Origin: 2-01-FULL-33-17 sp964401705
GTDB taxonomy: Bacteria; Patescibacteriota; Minisyncoccia; Phycocordibacterales; UBA9973
Direction of reading: 5' to 3'
Length of the DNA: 9,782 bases
Assembly (NCBI GenBank): GCA_964401705.1
Contig: CAYNZJ010000021.1
Span: 1-9,782 of the forward strand
The notes under the pieces are model-generated. The model was not told the DNA's origin, ran no database searches, and saw only the letters and a list, made by a program, of their open reading frames with translations. Shown here piece after piece: positions 1 through 5,246 of the stretch (the first letter of the stretch is position 1; every line of letters begins with the position of its first letter). A program made the position numbers and the translations under genes.

Positions 1-114
1 GCATCAAATGTGCAATTAATTGATCCAAAATCAGGTAAACCAACTCGCACTGGAAGCAAAATGGTTGGAGACAAAAAGGTTCGCATTGCCAAAAAAAGCG
101 GACAAGAAATTTAA
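1..114 (+). CDS. rplX: 50S ribosomal protein uL24 (L24), C-terminal 37 residues, 5' end outside window
   Basis: Frame 1 is open from the first base and ends at TAA (112-114). The 37 residues contain DPKSGKPTRTGSK followed by KKVRIAKKSG, which match the conserved C-terminal part of bacterial L24 (xDPxTGKPTRxGxK ... KVRIAKKSGE). uL24 is an early-assembly protein of the large subunit that contacts 23S rRNA near the exit tunnel. Its place immediately before rplE is the usual spc operon order (rplN-rplX-rplE). The start and N-terminal KOW region lie upstream of the window, so full length cannot be judged. No terminator-like hairpin follows the stop, so it is probably co-transcribed with rplE across a 124-base gap filled by heptamer repeats. 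Confidence 0.93.
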   Translation, partial: ASNVQLIDPKSGKPTRTGSKMVGDKKVRIAKKSGQEI

Positions 115-138
115 TAAATTTAAGAGTAGGTAATGGGC

Positions 139-217
139 CTAGTGACTAGTAATTAGTGACTAGGTGCTGGGGGAGCAAATTTCTAGAACCTAAAAACTAG
201 AAACTAGAACCTAACCT
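139..217. repeat. Two arrays of degenerate CTAG heptamer repeats in the rplX-rplE gap
   Basis: The gap is built from 7-base units beginning with CTAG or a one-base variant. Array one has units starting at 139, 146, 153, 160 and 167 (CTAG, CTAG, TTAG, CTAG, CTGG), with CTAGTGA and CTAGTAA as the clearest units. Array two has units at 183, 190, 197, 204 and 211 (CTAG, CTAA, CTAG, CTAG, CTAA), with CTAGAAC and CTAGAAA as the clearest. A 9-base spacer separates them. CTAG occurs six times in 69 bases. A 7-base unit containing stop triplets places stops in every frame. The function is unknown; slippage-generated repeats, a protein-binding array or a spacer are all possible. Confidence 0.75.
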
Positions 218-238
218 TTGCCGAAGTAACATACAATT

Positions 239-787
239 ATGAAAAAAGATTCTTCTGTAAGAGAAAAAGTCGCTAGTGCATACGAAGTTATGAAGTCTGA
301 GTTTGGTTATACAAACAAATTACAGGCTCCAAAGCTTACCAAGGTTTCAATTTCAATTGGAACAGGTATGATGATGAAAAAAGATCCAAAAAAGAATGAT
401 TTCGTTATGGATCGTCTAGCTAAAATTACTGGACAAAAGGGATCTCTTCGTCCAGCTAAAAAATCAGTTGCAAGTTTTAAAATCCGTCAAGGTGACCCAG
501 TTGGAATATTGGTAACACTTCGTGGAGAAAACATGTATGCATTTTTAGATAAATTCTTTAATATTGCTATTCCTCGTACTAAGGACTTTCGTGGTATTGA
601 AACAAAAATAGTTGATAATATGGGTAATGCCACAATTTCAGTTAAAGAACATACTATCTTCCCTGAAACAAACGATGAAGAATATAAAGATGTTTTTGGT
701 TTTGCGGTAACCATTGGTACAACTGCAAAGACTAAAGCCGAAGCATTGGAATTCCTAAAACTCATCGGTGTTCCATTTAAAAAATAG
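239..787 (+). CDS. rplE: 50S ribosomal protein uL5 (L5)
   Basis: This encodes 182 residues, close to the usual length of about 180. uL5 belongs to the 5S rRNA-containing central protuberance and contacts the P-site tRNA. Family features seen are LQAPKLTKVSISIGTG near residues 28-43, the ITGQKGSLRPAKKSVASFKIRQGDPVG stretch near 63-89 (family: TGQkP..t.AkkSia.FkiR.g.piG), and IPRTKDFRGI near 111-120. The C-terminal half ends in a segment typical of L5 (TTAKTKAEALEFLKLIGVPFK). The ATG at 239 is preceded by CAATT, with no Shine-Dalgarno sequence. An intrinsic terminator begins 47 bases after the stop, so rplE is the last gene of its transcript here, unlike the standard operon in which rpsN follows directly. 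Confidence 0.97.
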   Translation: MKKDSSVREKVASAYEVMKSEFGYTNKLQAPKLTKVSISIGTGMMMKKDPKKNDFVMDRLAKITGQKGSLRPAKKSVASFKIRQGDPVGILVTLRGENMYAFLDKFFNIAIPRTKDFRGIETKIVDNMGNATISVKEHTIFPETNDEEYKDVFGFAVTIGTTAKTKAEALEFLKLIGVPFKK

Positions 788-792
788 TTCCA

Positions 793-814
793 CCTCTCCC
801 TAGCCCTCTCCTTA
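793..814. repeat. Two imperfect 10-base pyrimidine-rich copies after rplE
   Basis: CCTCTCCCTA (793-802) is repeated as CCTCTCCTTA (805-814) with a 12-base period and one mismatch. The C/T-rich stretch lies between the rplE stop and the terminator and contrasts with the AT-rich surroundings. It may be a relic of a dispersed intergenic repeat; no further copy was seen in this window. Confidence 0.4.
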
Positions 815-834
815 TAAAAGCGAAGGAATAGGAT

Positions 835-863
835 AAAAACCCTTAGAAATAAGGGTTTTTGTT
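835..863 (+). terminator. Intrinsic terminator after rplE
   Basis: AAAAACCCTTA (835-845) pairs perfectly with TAAGGGTTTTT (850-860) around a GAAA tetraloop (846-849), and the 3' arm ends in five Ts followed by GTT. The stem has only three G-C pairs, but the stable GNRA-type loop and T tract fit rho-independent termination. The A tract on the 5' side would let it work on the other strand as well. It separates rplX-rplE from the following gene. Confidence 0.85.
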
Positions 864-867
864 ATGC

Positions 868-895
868 TTGCTTTTTGTATATAGTATGGTATAAT
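868..895 (+). promoter_or_regulatory. Extended -10 promoter for the 782-residue membrane protein gene
   Basis: TTGCTT (868-873) and TATAAT (890-895) are separated by 16 bases. The TG at 887-888 gives an extended -10 (TGGTATAAT). Transcription would start near 902, leaving only about 17 untranslated bases before the ATG at 919. The leader contains no G residues and so no Shine-Dalgarno sequence. The element lies just after the rplE terminator, as expected for a separate transcription unit. Confidence 0.7.
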
Positions 896-918
896 TAAAA
901 AAATAAAATTAAAAAATT

Positions 919-3267
919 ATGACAACTAAAAATCAAAACTTAAACTTAAAAGAAAGGTTTAATTTGTTCCTTAAAAACAACTATGTTAACTCCCTGGAAA
1001 AACTAAAAGAAAAGCAGTCTAATAAGCTAAAAATATCAGGAACATTAAAACAATATGAAGCCATAGCGAATGCTTTGGTATTATGGGATTTTATTATTTT
1101 TGAAAATGGCCGCTCTTCAACTAAAAGTTTCCTTGAAGAGGTAATGTTAGAAGGTAAAAATTTAGAGAACTATTATTCGCGTTTAATTGCGATGATATAT
1201 CTTCTACCCGTACGTGTTTGGAGGAAGATTCTATGGAGATACAACATTGATTTTGTATCAAAAGAATCCTTTCTACGCAGACTTTCACAAGAACAATACG
1301 ACGCTATCGAGCAAAATTATGATGTATGGGTATCTGGTGGAATTCCTCCAGTGCTAAAACTAAGATTTAGAGATAGAGTAGGTATTTATTTTGGAAAAAT
1401 AACCCGTGAAAGCTTAATGGAACATGACGAAGAATACACTCATGAGAGCACAAAAGGTGCTTGGGCCTTTAACCTTCTCAACTTAGATTTTGGATTCGGT
1501 CTTTACCCTAAAGGTAAAGAAGATGATACTAAAATCATTAACAAAAGCTTTACGCGCTTCTTGTCAGTAAAAGAACACATTAATGATTTTACTGTTAATC
1601 AGGAAGATGGCCGATATTGGCAACTTTACCGGTCGGCCAGGTCAAACTATGTGTTTAGACCAAACAAAGATATTCGATTACAAAAACATGTGTGTCCCGG
1701 ATTTTGGGCTACATTGATCATGCATTTTGTTTTTTGGTTTATCTCGCCTATCATTTTTGGGGGAATGATTATTTCCATTTTTAATAATGGACCATCGTTA
1801 AGTTCAATAATTGTTTTACTGATAACTTCTTTTCCAACTGTGTTGTGGTTATTCTTAGCTACAATAAAATGGCTATTCTTAGCTACTTTTGGAGATGACG
1901 GAATCCTGTTTTTCATTGTTGACTTCTTTCAGAAAAATCCAATAGGAAAAATTCTATGGCAAGGGACAAGAATATTTTTTAAGGTGATAAGTGTTCTTGT
2001 AATGTTATGCTTTTTTTTCTTGTTAATTTTTAGTGTAATTTACAATTGGTCTATTATAGTAGAGATTTTTTTAAGCTTTCTAATTTTAATTGGGAATAGC
2101 TTTAATTCTTGGCTTGCGTGGGCTGAAAAGTATTTAACATGGGGTCCATTAGTTGCAACTTTACTGCCCTTAACACTTCTTGGAACCTTGTGGTATATTC
2201 GTAGATTAAAATCAATGCCTCGTGGTTATGCAATAACCCTGCTTATTCTAATAGGTATGGGTGCTTCTCAGGTATTTGAAAAATACTTGGATAAAATCAT
2301 CGTTAGTTACATTCTTAAAGGTATATATTTTGTTTCAAGATTCATATCCGATTTCTTTATAGAAAGCTTAGTTTTAGTAGGTTCTATTTCTATAGTAATC
2401 TATTTCTTTAAAAGCGTTTCTGTTTTTAATGAGGATGAAAGAGAGTATGCAAAGCGTGATAGGTTTAATCGGTTTATTTCTATCGGTTGGATTATATTTT
2501 TGATTAGTGTATTTTTAATCAAAGGTAATTTACGTGAATTAGCTTATACTGATAATTTGTTATACTTTTTTGTTTTCTTCGCTTCTTTTATCTCTGGGAT
2601 GTTGGCAATTCTTATATATCTCTTTACTATAAAGGTAAATACTGAAACCATTGAAATTCGTGAAGAAATAAGAGAAAGTGTTAACGATCTTACTTATGTT
2701 GTGGATTACGACAACAAGAAGAAGATGGAAAAAATCCTGTTCAGTAATATTCTTAAGAATAAGTGGTTATCATCTCTTGGTCATGAAATTGCATATCAAA
2801 AAGTAAGACATCTGTACGAAGTAATTACATATAGAAATGCAAATATTTTTAGTTTCTTTTCAGCGATTCCAATTTTTACAGAAAAAAGTGAAAATGAAAT
2901 CTTAAAAAATCAGGATAAACTTAACAAACTAGATTCCTACGAATATGAAAAAGTAATAGTTTTGATTTTAAAAGGAAATTCATACAGCAATTCTATAAGA
3001 ATCTTTAAAGAAAGAGAGAAGCAGATTAAAAAACAAGAAGAGCTTAAAGCTAAAAGAAGAAAGATAAGGCAAGCAGTATGGAATGTTTTTCTTTTTACAA
3101 TTCGGTTCTTAATAGTTATTCCGATCCTTTTTATTTGGAAATGGACACTAGGGTTGGTTATCCGCTTTTTAGCTTGGGTTTGGCAACAAATTCTAACACT
3201 TAGAAATCTTTGGAAATTATTCAATGAACGTTGCCCGTATATTACGGAGTCAGAAACTATTGAGTAA
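919..3267 (+). CDS. Large polytopic membrane protein of unknown function (782 residues)
   Basis: I do not recognise this family. Residues 1-258 are a mostly soluble N-terminal domain rich in Lys, Glu and aromatic residues. A CPGFW motif (259-263) starts the membrane region. Hydrophobic segments lie near 264-287, 295-322, 354-375, 378-394, 408-426, 437-452, 482-498, 518-534 and 546-571. A charged region follows (573-718), including a Lys/Arg/Glu-rich probable coiled coil at about 694-717. One or two further hydrophobic segments (723-757) precede a short tail with a second Cys-Pro motif (CPYI, 772-775). The only other cysteine is C364. No catalytic motif, ATP-binding loop or transporter signature was seen. 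The gene has its own promoter and terminator, and it sits inside what is normally the rplE-rpsN junction. Base composition resembles the neighbours. It could be a cell-envelope or surface protein; that is a guess from topology only. Being a real gene is near certain from its length. Confidence 0.9.
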   Translation: MTTKNQNLNLKERFNLFLKNNYVNSLEKLKEKQSNKLKISGTLKQYEAIANALVLWDFIIFENGRSSTKSFLEEVMLEGKNLENYYSRLIAMIYLLPVRVWRKILWRYNIDFVSKESFLRRLSQEQYDAIEQNYDVWVSGGIPPVLKLRFRDRVGIYFGKITRESLMEHDEEYTHESTKGAWAFNLLNLDFGFGLYPKGKEDDTKIINKSFTRFLSVKEHINDFTVNQEDGRYWQLYRSARSNYVFRPNKDIRLQKHVCPGFWATLIMHFVFWFISPIIFGGMIISIFNNGPSLSSIIVLLITSFPTVLWLFLATIKWLFLATFGDDGILFFIVDFFQKNPIGKILWQGTRIFFKVISVLVMLCFFFLLIFSVIYNWSIIVEIFLSFLILIGNSFNSWLAWAEKYLTWGPLVATLLPLTLLGTLWYIRRLKSMPRGYAITLLILIGMGASQVFEKYLDKIIVSYILKGIYFVSRFISDFFIESLVLVGSISIVIYFFKSVSVFNEDEREYAKRDRFNRFISIGWIIFLISVFLIKGNLRELAYTDNLLYFFVFFASFISGMLAILIYLFTIKVNTETIEIREEIRESVNDLTYVVDYDNKKKMEKILFSNILKNKWLSSLGHEIAYQKVRHLYEVITYRNANIFSFFSAIPIFTEKSENEILKNQDKLNKLDSYEYEKVIVLILKGNSYSNSIRIFKEREKQIKKQEELKAKRRKIRQAVWNVFLFTIRFLIVIPILFIWKWTLGLVIRFLAWVWQQILTLRNLWKLFNERCPYITESETIE
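1846..1886 (+). repeat. In-frame 24-base tandem duplication inside the membrane protein gene
   Basis: A 17-base block beginning TGGTTATTC (1846-1862) recurs with one mismatch at 1870-1886, a period of 24 bases. It encodes WLFLAT twice (residues 310-315 and 318-323), within one hydrophobic segment. The near identity suggests a recent duplication by slippage. Confidence 0.75.
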
Positions 3268-3298
3268 AATTAAAACTCAAAGTAGATAATCTATTTTA

Positions 3299-3331
3299 CC
3301 GGTTTTGCAAATATGCAAAACCGGCTTTTTT
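3299..3331 (+). terminator. Intrinsic terminator after the 782-residue protein gene
   Basis: CCGGTTTTGCA (3299-3309) pairs perfectly with TGCAAAACCGG (3314-3324) around a four-base loop (AATA), followed by C and six Ts (3326-3331). It begins 32 bases after the stop codon at 3265-3267 and closes a monocistronic unit. Confidence 0.92.
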
Positions 3332-3350
3332 ATTTTCTAAATCTTGTATG

Positions 3351-3378
3351 TTGATATATCTATAAAAATATATATAAT
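3351..3378 (+). promoter_or_regulatory. Candidate promoter for a short non-coding or micro-ORF transcript
   Basis: TTGATA (3351-3356, five of six matches to the -35 consensus) and a perfect TATAAT (3373-3378) are 16 bases apart, just after the preceding terminator. Start would be near 3385. AT-rich DNA yields such matches by chance, but the position between two terminators supports it. Confidence 0.5.
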
Positions 3379-3397
3379 GTAAACCAATTTAAAATAT

Positions 3398-3445
3398 ATG
3401 AAAAAAGTAATATTAACGAGGCTATTGTCTCGTATAGTTTTTTAG
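3398..3445 (+). CDS. Possible 15-residue micro-ORF within the candidate small RNA
   Basis: ATG at 3398 opens a frame encoding MKKVILTRLLSRIVF and stopping at TAG. Its start context (AAAATATATG) closely matches those of rpsE and rplO here (AAATATATG), which also lack Shine-Dalgarno sequences. The coding stretch overlaps the ACGAG/CTCGT hairpin, an arrangement seen in leader-peptide attenuators. The peptide is basic and hydrophobic. An ORF this short can easily arise by chance, so this is only a candidate. Confidence 0.22.
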   Translation: MKKVILTRLLSRIVF

Positions 3446-3485
3446 TAAATTAGAATAAAATATCAAATGTGTGTGTTGCAATCTG

Positions 3486-3512
3486 TCGTCGGGTCAAACC
3501 GGCGGTTTTTTT
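3486..3512 (+). terminator. Intrinsic terminator ending the candidate small RNA
   Basis: CGTCGG (3487-3492) pairs with CCGGCG (3499-3504), including one T-G pair, around the loop GTCAAA. T3486 and G3505 can extend the stem. Seven Ts follow directly (3506-3512). No long gene lies between this and the previous terminator at 3299-3331, which is the main reason to suspect a small transcript. Confidence 0.82.
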
Positions 3513-3519
3513 ATTTACC

Positions 3520-3547
3520 TTGACGATTAATATACAAATGGTATAGT
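3520..3547 (+). promoter_or_regulatory. Extended -10 promoter for the 253-residue protein gene
   Basis: TTGACG (3520-3525) and TATAGT (3542-3547) are 16 bases apart, with TG at 3539-3540 giving the extended form TGGTATAGT. This is almost the same -10 block as the promoter at 868-895. The start would be near 3554, about 12 bases before the ATG, so the mRNA would be nearly leaderless. Confidence 0.68.
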
Positions 3548-3565
3548 TGGAAAAATCAAAATATT

Positions 3566-4327
3566 ATGTTGTATATAATAATTATTTATATTCTTTCCAT
3601 AATGTTATGGAAAATGTATGTCTGGCTCAAAAAAGAACCAGTTGATAAAATCAAAAGATTAATCTGGGACAATGGGCTATATCTTACAATAATGGAATTT
3701 GAAGAATATATTGATAACCATCATCGTTACAATAACCATTGGCAAAATGCAGAATTTTTTAAGAAGGTTGTAAAGCATTCCAAAAATCTCGAGGATTTTA
3801 TATTAAAACCAGTTAATATTAATCAAATATATGGTTGGGATATCAAACAATGTTTTTCTGTTTTAAAATTTATTCGTAGTGGAACACGTCTGGATGATAA
3901 TGCACAACATGCTCAAGATAGATTGTTAGTAAAAAACTATTCGTCAGTCTTTTTAGATGAAAGAATAATTTATGAAGAGAATAGCAAATCTGTAAAAGTT
4001 CTTTCTGAGCCCGCGTTGATAGGAATTGTTATTCCTATTTCAATTAAAACTGAAGATAGGCTAGAATTTTTAATGGATCGTTTATATAACGAAGCCTTAA
4101 ATAACGGGGACTTTGAACAGGCAATGGAAATCCGAATTTCAAAGGCTTATTGTTTTTATGGTCTTTTAAATATTTGGTCTACCGATGAATTTCAGGAAGC
4201 TTTATATTCGCCACAAGATGAAACTCAAATTTTAAAACTAACTGGCCGGTTGGTCGACTATCAGTATATTCAAAGTAAGTTTTCGGACACTATTTTGAAA
4301 GGAAAATATAGGAAATATTTCGAATAA
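3566..4327 (+). CDS. Membrane-anchored protein of unknown function (253 residues)
   Basis: I do not recognise this family. Residues 2-20 form one hydrophobic segment (IIIIYILSIMLW core) followed by KK at 22-23, consistent with an uncleaved N-terminal anchor; the positive-inside rule would place the rest in the cytoplasm. Residues 25-253 look soluble and largely helical, with His/Asn-rich stretch NHHRYNNHW at 51-59. Residues 174-191 (ALNNGDFEQAMEIRI core) resemble one helix-turn-helix unit of a TPR-like repeat, but I see no clear array. No catalytic motif is evident. The gene has its own promoter 18 bases upstream and a terminator right after the stop. It shares its interrupted-operon position with the 782-residue membrane protein, so a linked role is possible, but the two are separate transcription units. 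Confidence 0.85.
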   Translation: MLYIIIIYILSIMLWKMYVWLKKEPVDKIKRLIWDNGLYLTIMEFEEYIDNHHRYNNHWQNAEFFKKVVKHSKNLEDFILKPVNINQIYGWDIKQCFSVLKFIRSGTRLDDNAQHAQDRLLVKNYSSVFLDERIIYEENSKSVKVLSEPALIGIVIPISIKTEDRLEFLMDRLYNEALNNGDFEQAMEIRISKAYCFYGLLNIWSTDEFQEALYSPQDETQILKLTGRLVDYQYIQSKFSDTILKGKYRKYFE

Positions 4328-4329
4328 TA

Positions 4330-4359
4330 AGCCTTTTGGGGAACCAAGAGGCTATTTTT
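4330..4359 (+). terminator. Intrinsic terminator after the 253-residue protein gene
   Basis: AGCCTTTTGG (4330-4339) pairs with CCAAGAGGCT (4344-4353), with one T-G pair, around a GGAA tetraloop (4340-4343). A and five Ts (4355-4359) follow. It lies two bases after the stop codon and blocks read-through into rpsN, so the ribosomal genes downstream need their own promoter. Confidence 0.92.
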
Positions 4360-4368
4360 ATATCCGTC

Positions 4369-4397
4369 TTGCAAAAATACAGGTTTCGTGGTACATT
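4369..4397 (+). promoter_or_regulatory. Candidate promoter for the rpsN-secY operon
   Basis: TTGCAA (4369-4374) and TACATT (4392-4397) are 17 bases apart, and TG at 4389-4390 gives an extended -10 (TGGTACATT), the same TGGTA block as the two promoters upstream. Start would be near 4404, giving a leader of about 154 bases. A second -10-like match (TATGAT, 4456-4461) has no good -35 partner. Confidence 0.5.
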
Positions 4398-4403
4398 TTG
4401 TGG

Positions 4404-4557
4404 GTACTCTGATCAGTTGCTGTCCGTACATATTCATAAGTAGACTCTATCTTTTTATGATAATGCGCGAGAAACACAACAATAACTAAGAGTATAAAAT
4501 TTAATAGGTAATAACCCTAGTAGTAGAATCCTTGGTTCACTACGGGGCAAGTAAAAC
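4404..4557 (+). other. Long 5' leader of the rpsN-secY operon
   Basis: This stretch has no reading frame of note. It is more GC-mixed than the short leaders of the two upstream genes, and it ends in a bulged hairpin beside the rpsN start. Because it restarts an operon that is autoregulated by a ribosomal protein in other bacteria (uS8 in E. coli), it is a sensible place for a translational control site, but no known r-protein leader motif was recognised. Confidence 0.4.
4515..4547 (+). promoter_or_regulatory. Bulged hairpin next to the rpsN start, possible translational operator
   Basis: CCC (4515-4517), GTAGT (4520-4524) and GAA (4526-4528) can pair in order with GGG (4544-4546), ACTAC (4539-4543) and TTC (4536-4538). 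Bulges are TA (4518-4519) and A (4525), and the loop is TCCTTGG. The 3' arm holds the only G-rich run (GGGG, 4544-4547) near the start codon at 4558. If that run aids ribosome binding, the hairpin would hide it. No Ts follow, so it is not a terminator. Confidence 0.4.
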
Positions 4558-4827
4558 ATGGCAAAAGCTTCTGTTGTTGCACGTAATCAAAAGCGTGCGC
4601 GTCTTATAGCTCAGTATGCTAAAAAGCGTGCTGAACTAAAAGCAAAAGGAGACTACGTTGGTTTGCGCAAGCTACCTCGTAACTCAAATAGTATCCGTTA
4701 CAAGAATCGTTGCGCCCTAACAGGTCGAGCACACGGTTATATGCGAGACTTTGGACTTTCTCGTATATCATTTCGCGAATTAGCAAACGAAGGGGTTCTC
4801 CCGGGTGTCCGTAAATCATCTTGGTAA
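4558..4827 (+). CDS. rpsN: 30S ribosomal protein uS14 (S14), zinc-free form
   Basis: This encodes 89 residues. uS14 sits in the head of the small subunit and is needed late in assembly. The C-terminal half is highly conserved: NSIRYKNRCALTGRAHGYMRDFGLSRISFRELANEG (44-79), ending in LPGVRKSSW. Only one cysteine is present (C52), so the CxxC pairs of the 61-residue zinc-binding form are absent; this is the longer zinc-free class, shorter than E. coli S14 (about 100). The start MAKASVVARNQKR fits the family (MAKxSxxxRxxKR). It opens the second half of the split spc cluster, preceded by its own leader, and is followed four bases later by rpsH. Confidence 0.96.
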   Translation: MAKASVVARNQKRARLIAQYAKKRAELKAKGDYVGLRKLPRNSNSIRYKNRCALTGRAHGYMRDFGLSRISFRELANEGVLPGVRKSSW

Positions 4828-4831
4828 TTAT

Positions 4832-5218
4832 ATGAATCCACTAGCAAACTTTTTAATAAAATTAAAGAACGCATCTCGTGTTAAACATGAGAGTATTGTT
4901 GTTCCTTATTCAAAATTCATTCATGGAATTTGTTCATGTCTTCTTCGTGCTGATATAATCTCAGGCTTTGAAAAAAAGTCTAAAAAGGCAGGTGAAGAAA
5001 TGATTGTTACACTTAAATATACAGCAAATGGTCCAAAAATTAACGAAGTTAGTTTGGTTTCTAAACCTTCAGCTCGTAAATATATTGGTGTCAAAGAAAT
5101 CCACCCAGTTAAATCAGGGTTTGGTATTATGGTTCTTTCAACTCCTAAAGGTGTCTTAACTGACTCTGAAGCAAAGAAAGAATTGGTCGGCGGAGAAGCA
5201 TTATTTAAAATGTGGTAA
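4832..5218 (+). CDS. rpsH: 30S ribosomal protein uS8 (S8)
   Basis: This encodes 128 residues (E. coli S8 has 130). uS8 binds helix 21 of 16S rRNA in the central domain and, in E. coli, represses the spc operon by binding its mRNA. The start at 4832 was chosen over a GTG at 4805 because MNPLANFLIKLKNASRVKHESIVVPYSKF aligns with the normal S8 N-terminus (DPIADMLTRIRNA), and the GTG would add nine residues and overlap rpsN. The C-terminal half shows SGFGIMVLSTPKGVLTDSEAK (95-115) and GGEALFKMW (120-128), the family hallmarks; STPKG replaces the more usual STSxG. The start is preceded by AATTAT, without a Shine-Dalgarno sequence. Confidence 0.96.
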   Translation: MNPLANFLIKLKNASRVKHESIVVPYSKFIHGICSCLLRADIISGFEKKSKKAGEEMIVTLKYTANGPKINEVSLVSKPSARKYIGVKEIHPVKSGFGIMVLSTPKGVLTDSEAKKELVGGEALFKMW

Positions 5219-5246
5219 TTTTTATTACTGTAAATAAAATACATTT

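Larger units (their letters stand above)
3385..3512 (+). ncRNA. Candidate small RNA of about 128 nt, unknown family
   Basis: A transcript starting near 3385 from the upstream promoter-like element would end at the terminator at 3486-3512, giving an RNA of about 128 nt with no long reading frame. Inside it, ACGAG (3416-3420) can pair with CTCGT (3429-3433), and six Ts (3438-3443) follow, so a shorter product of about 60 nt is also possible. I recognise no known RNA family (not tRNA, tmRNA, 6S or a known riboswitch). It may instead be the leader of the downstream gene, but the strong terminator and a new promoter before that gene argue against this. Confidence 0.4.

Noticed and set aside
139..217. 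The heptamer arrays as a CRISPR
   Set aside because: Units are 7 bases with no spacers, far below CRISPR repeat size, and no cas genes are near.
487..765. Minus-strand reading frame opposite rplE, and similar ones opposite rpsH, rplF and the unknown membrane protein
   Set aside because: All lie antisense to well-supported genes, have no recognisable domains, and have no promoter or start signals of their own.
3283..3293. Palindrome TAGATAATCTA before the terminator at 3299
   Set aside because: It leaves almost no loop, is AT-rich and has no clear role; likely chance.
864..4360. The insertion as a classical mobile element
   Set aside because: No transposase, recombinase, terminal inverted repeats or flanking duplications were found by eye, so only an interrupted operon is claimed.
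4404..4557. A tRNA or known riboswitch in the rpsN leader
   Set aside because: No cloverleaf or acceptor pairing could be built, the GGTTC at 4534-4538 has no matching T-arm, and no known riboswitch core was recognised.
4805..4831. GTG start nine codons upstream of the rpsH ATG, overlapping the end of rpsN
   Set aside because: The extra residues have no counterpart in S8, while the ATG at 4832 gives the normal N-terminus and family length, and its TAT-ATG context matches neighbouring starts.
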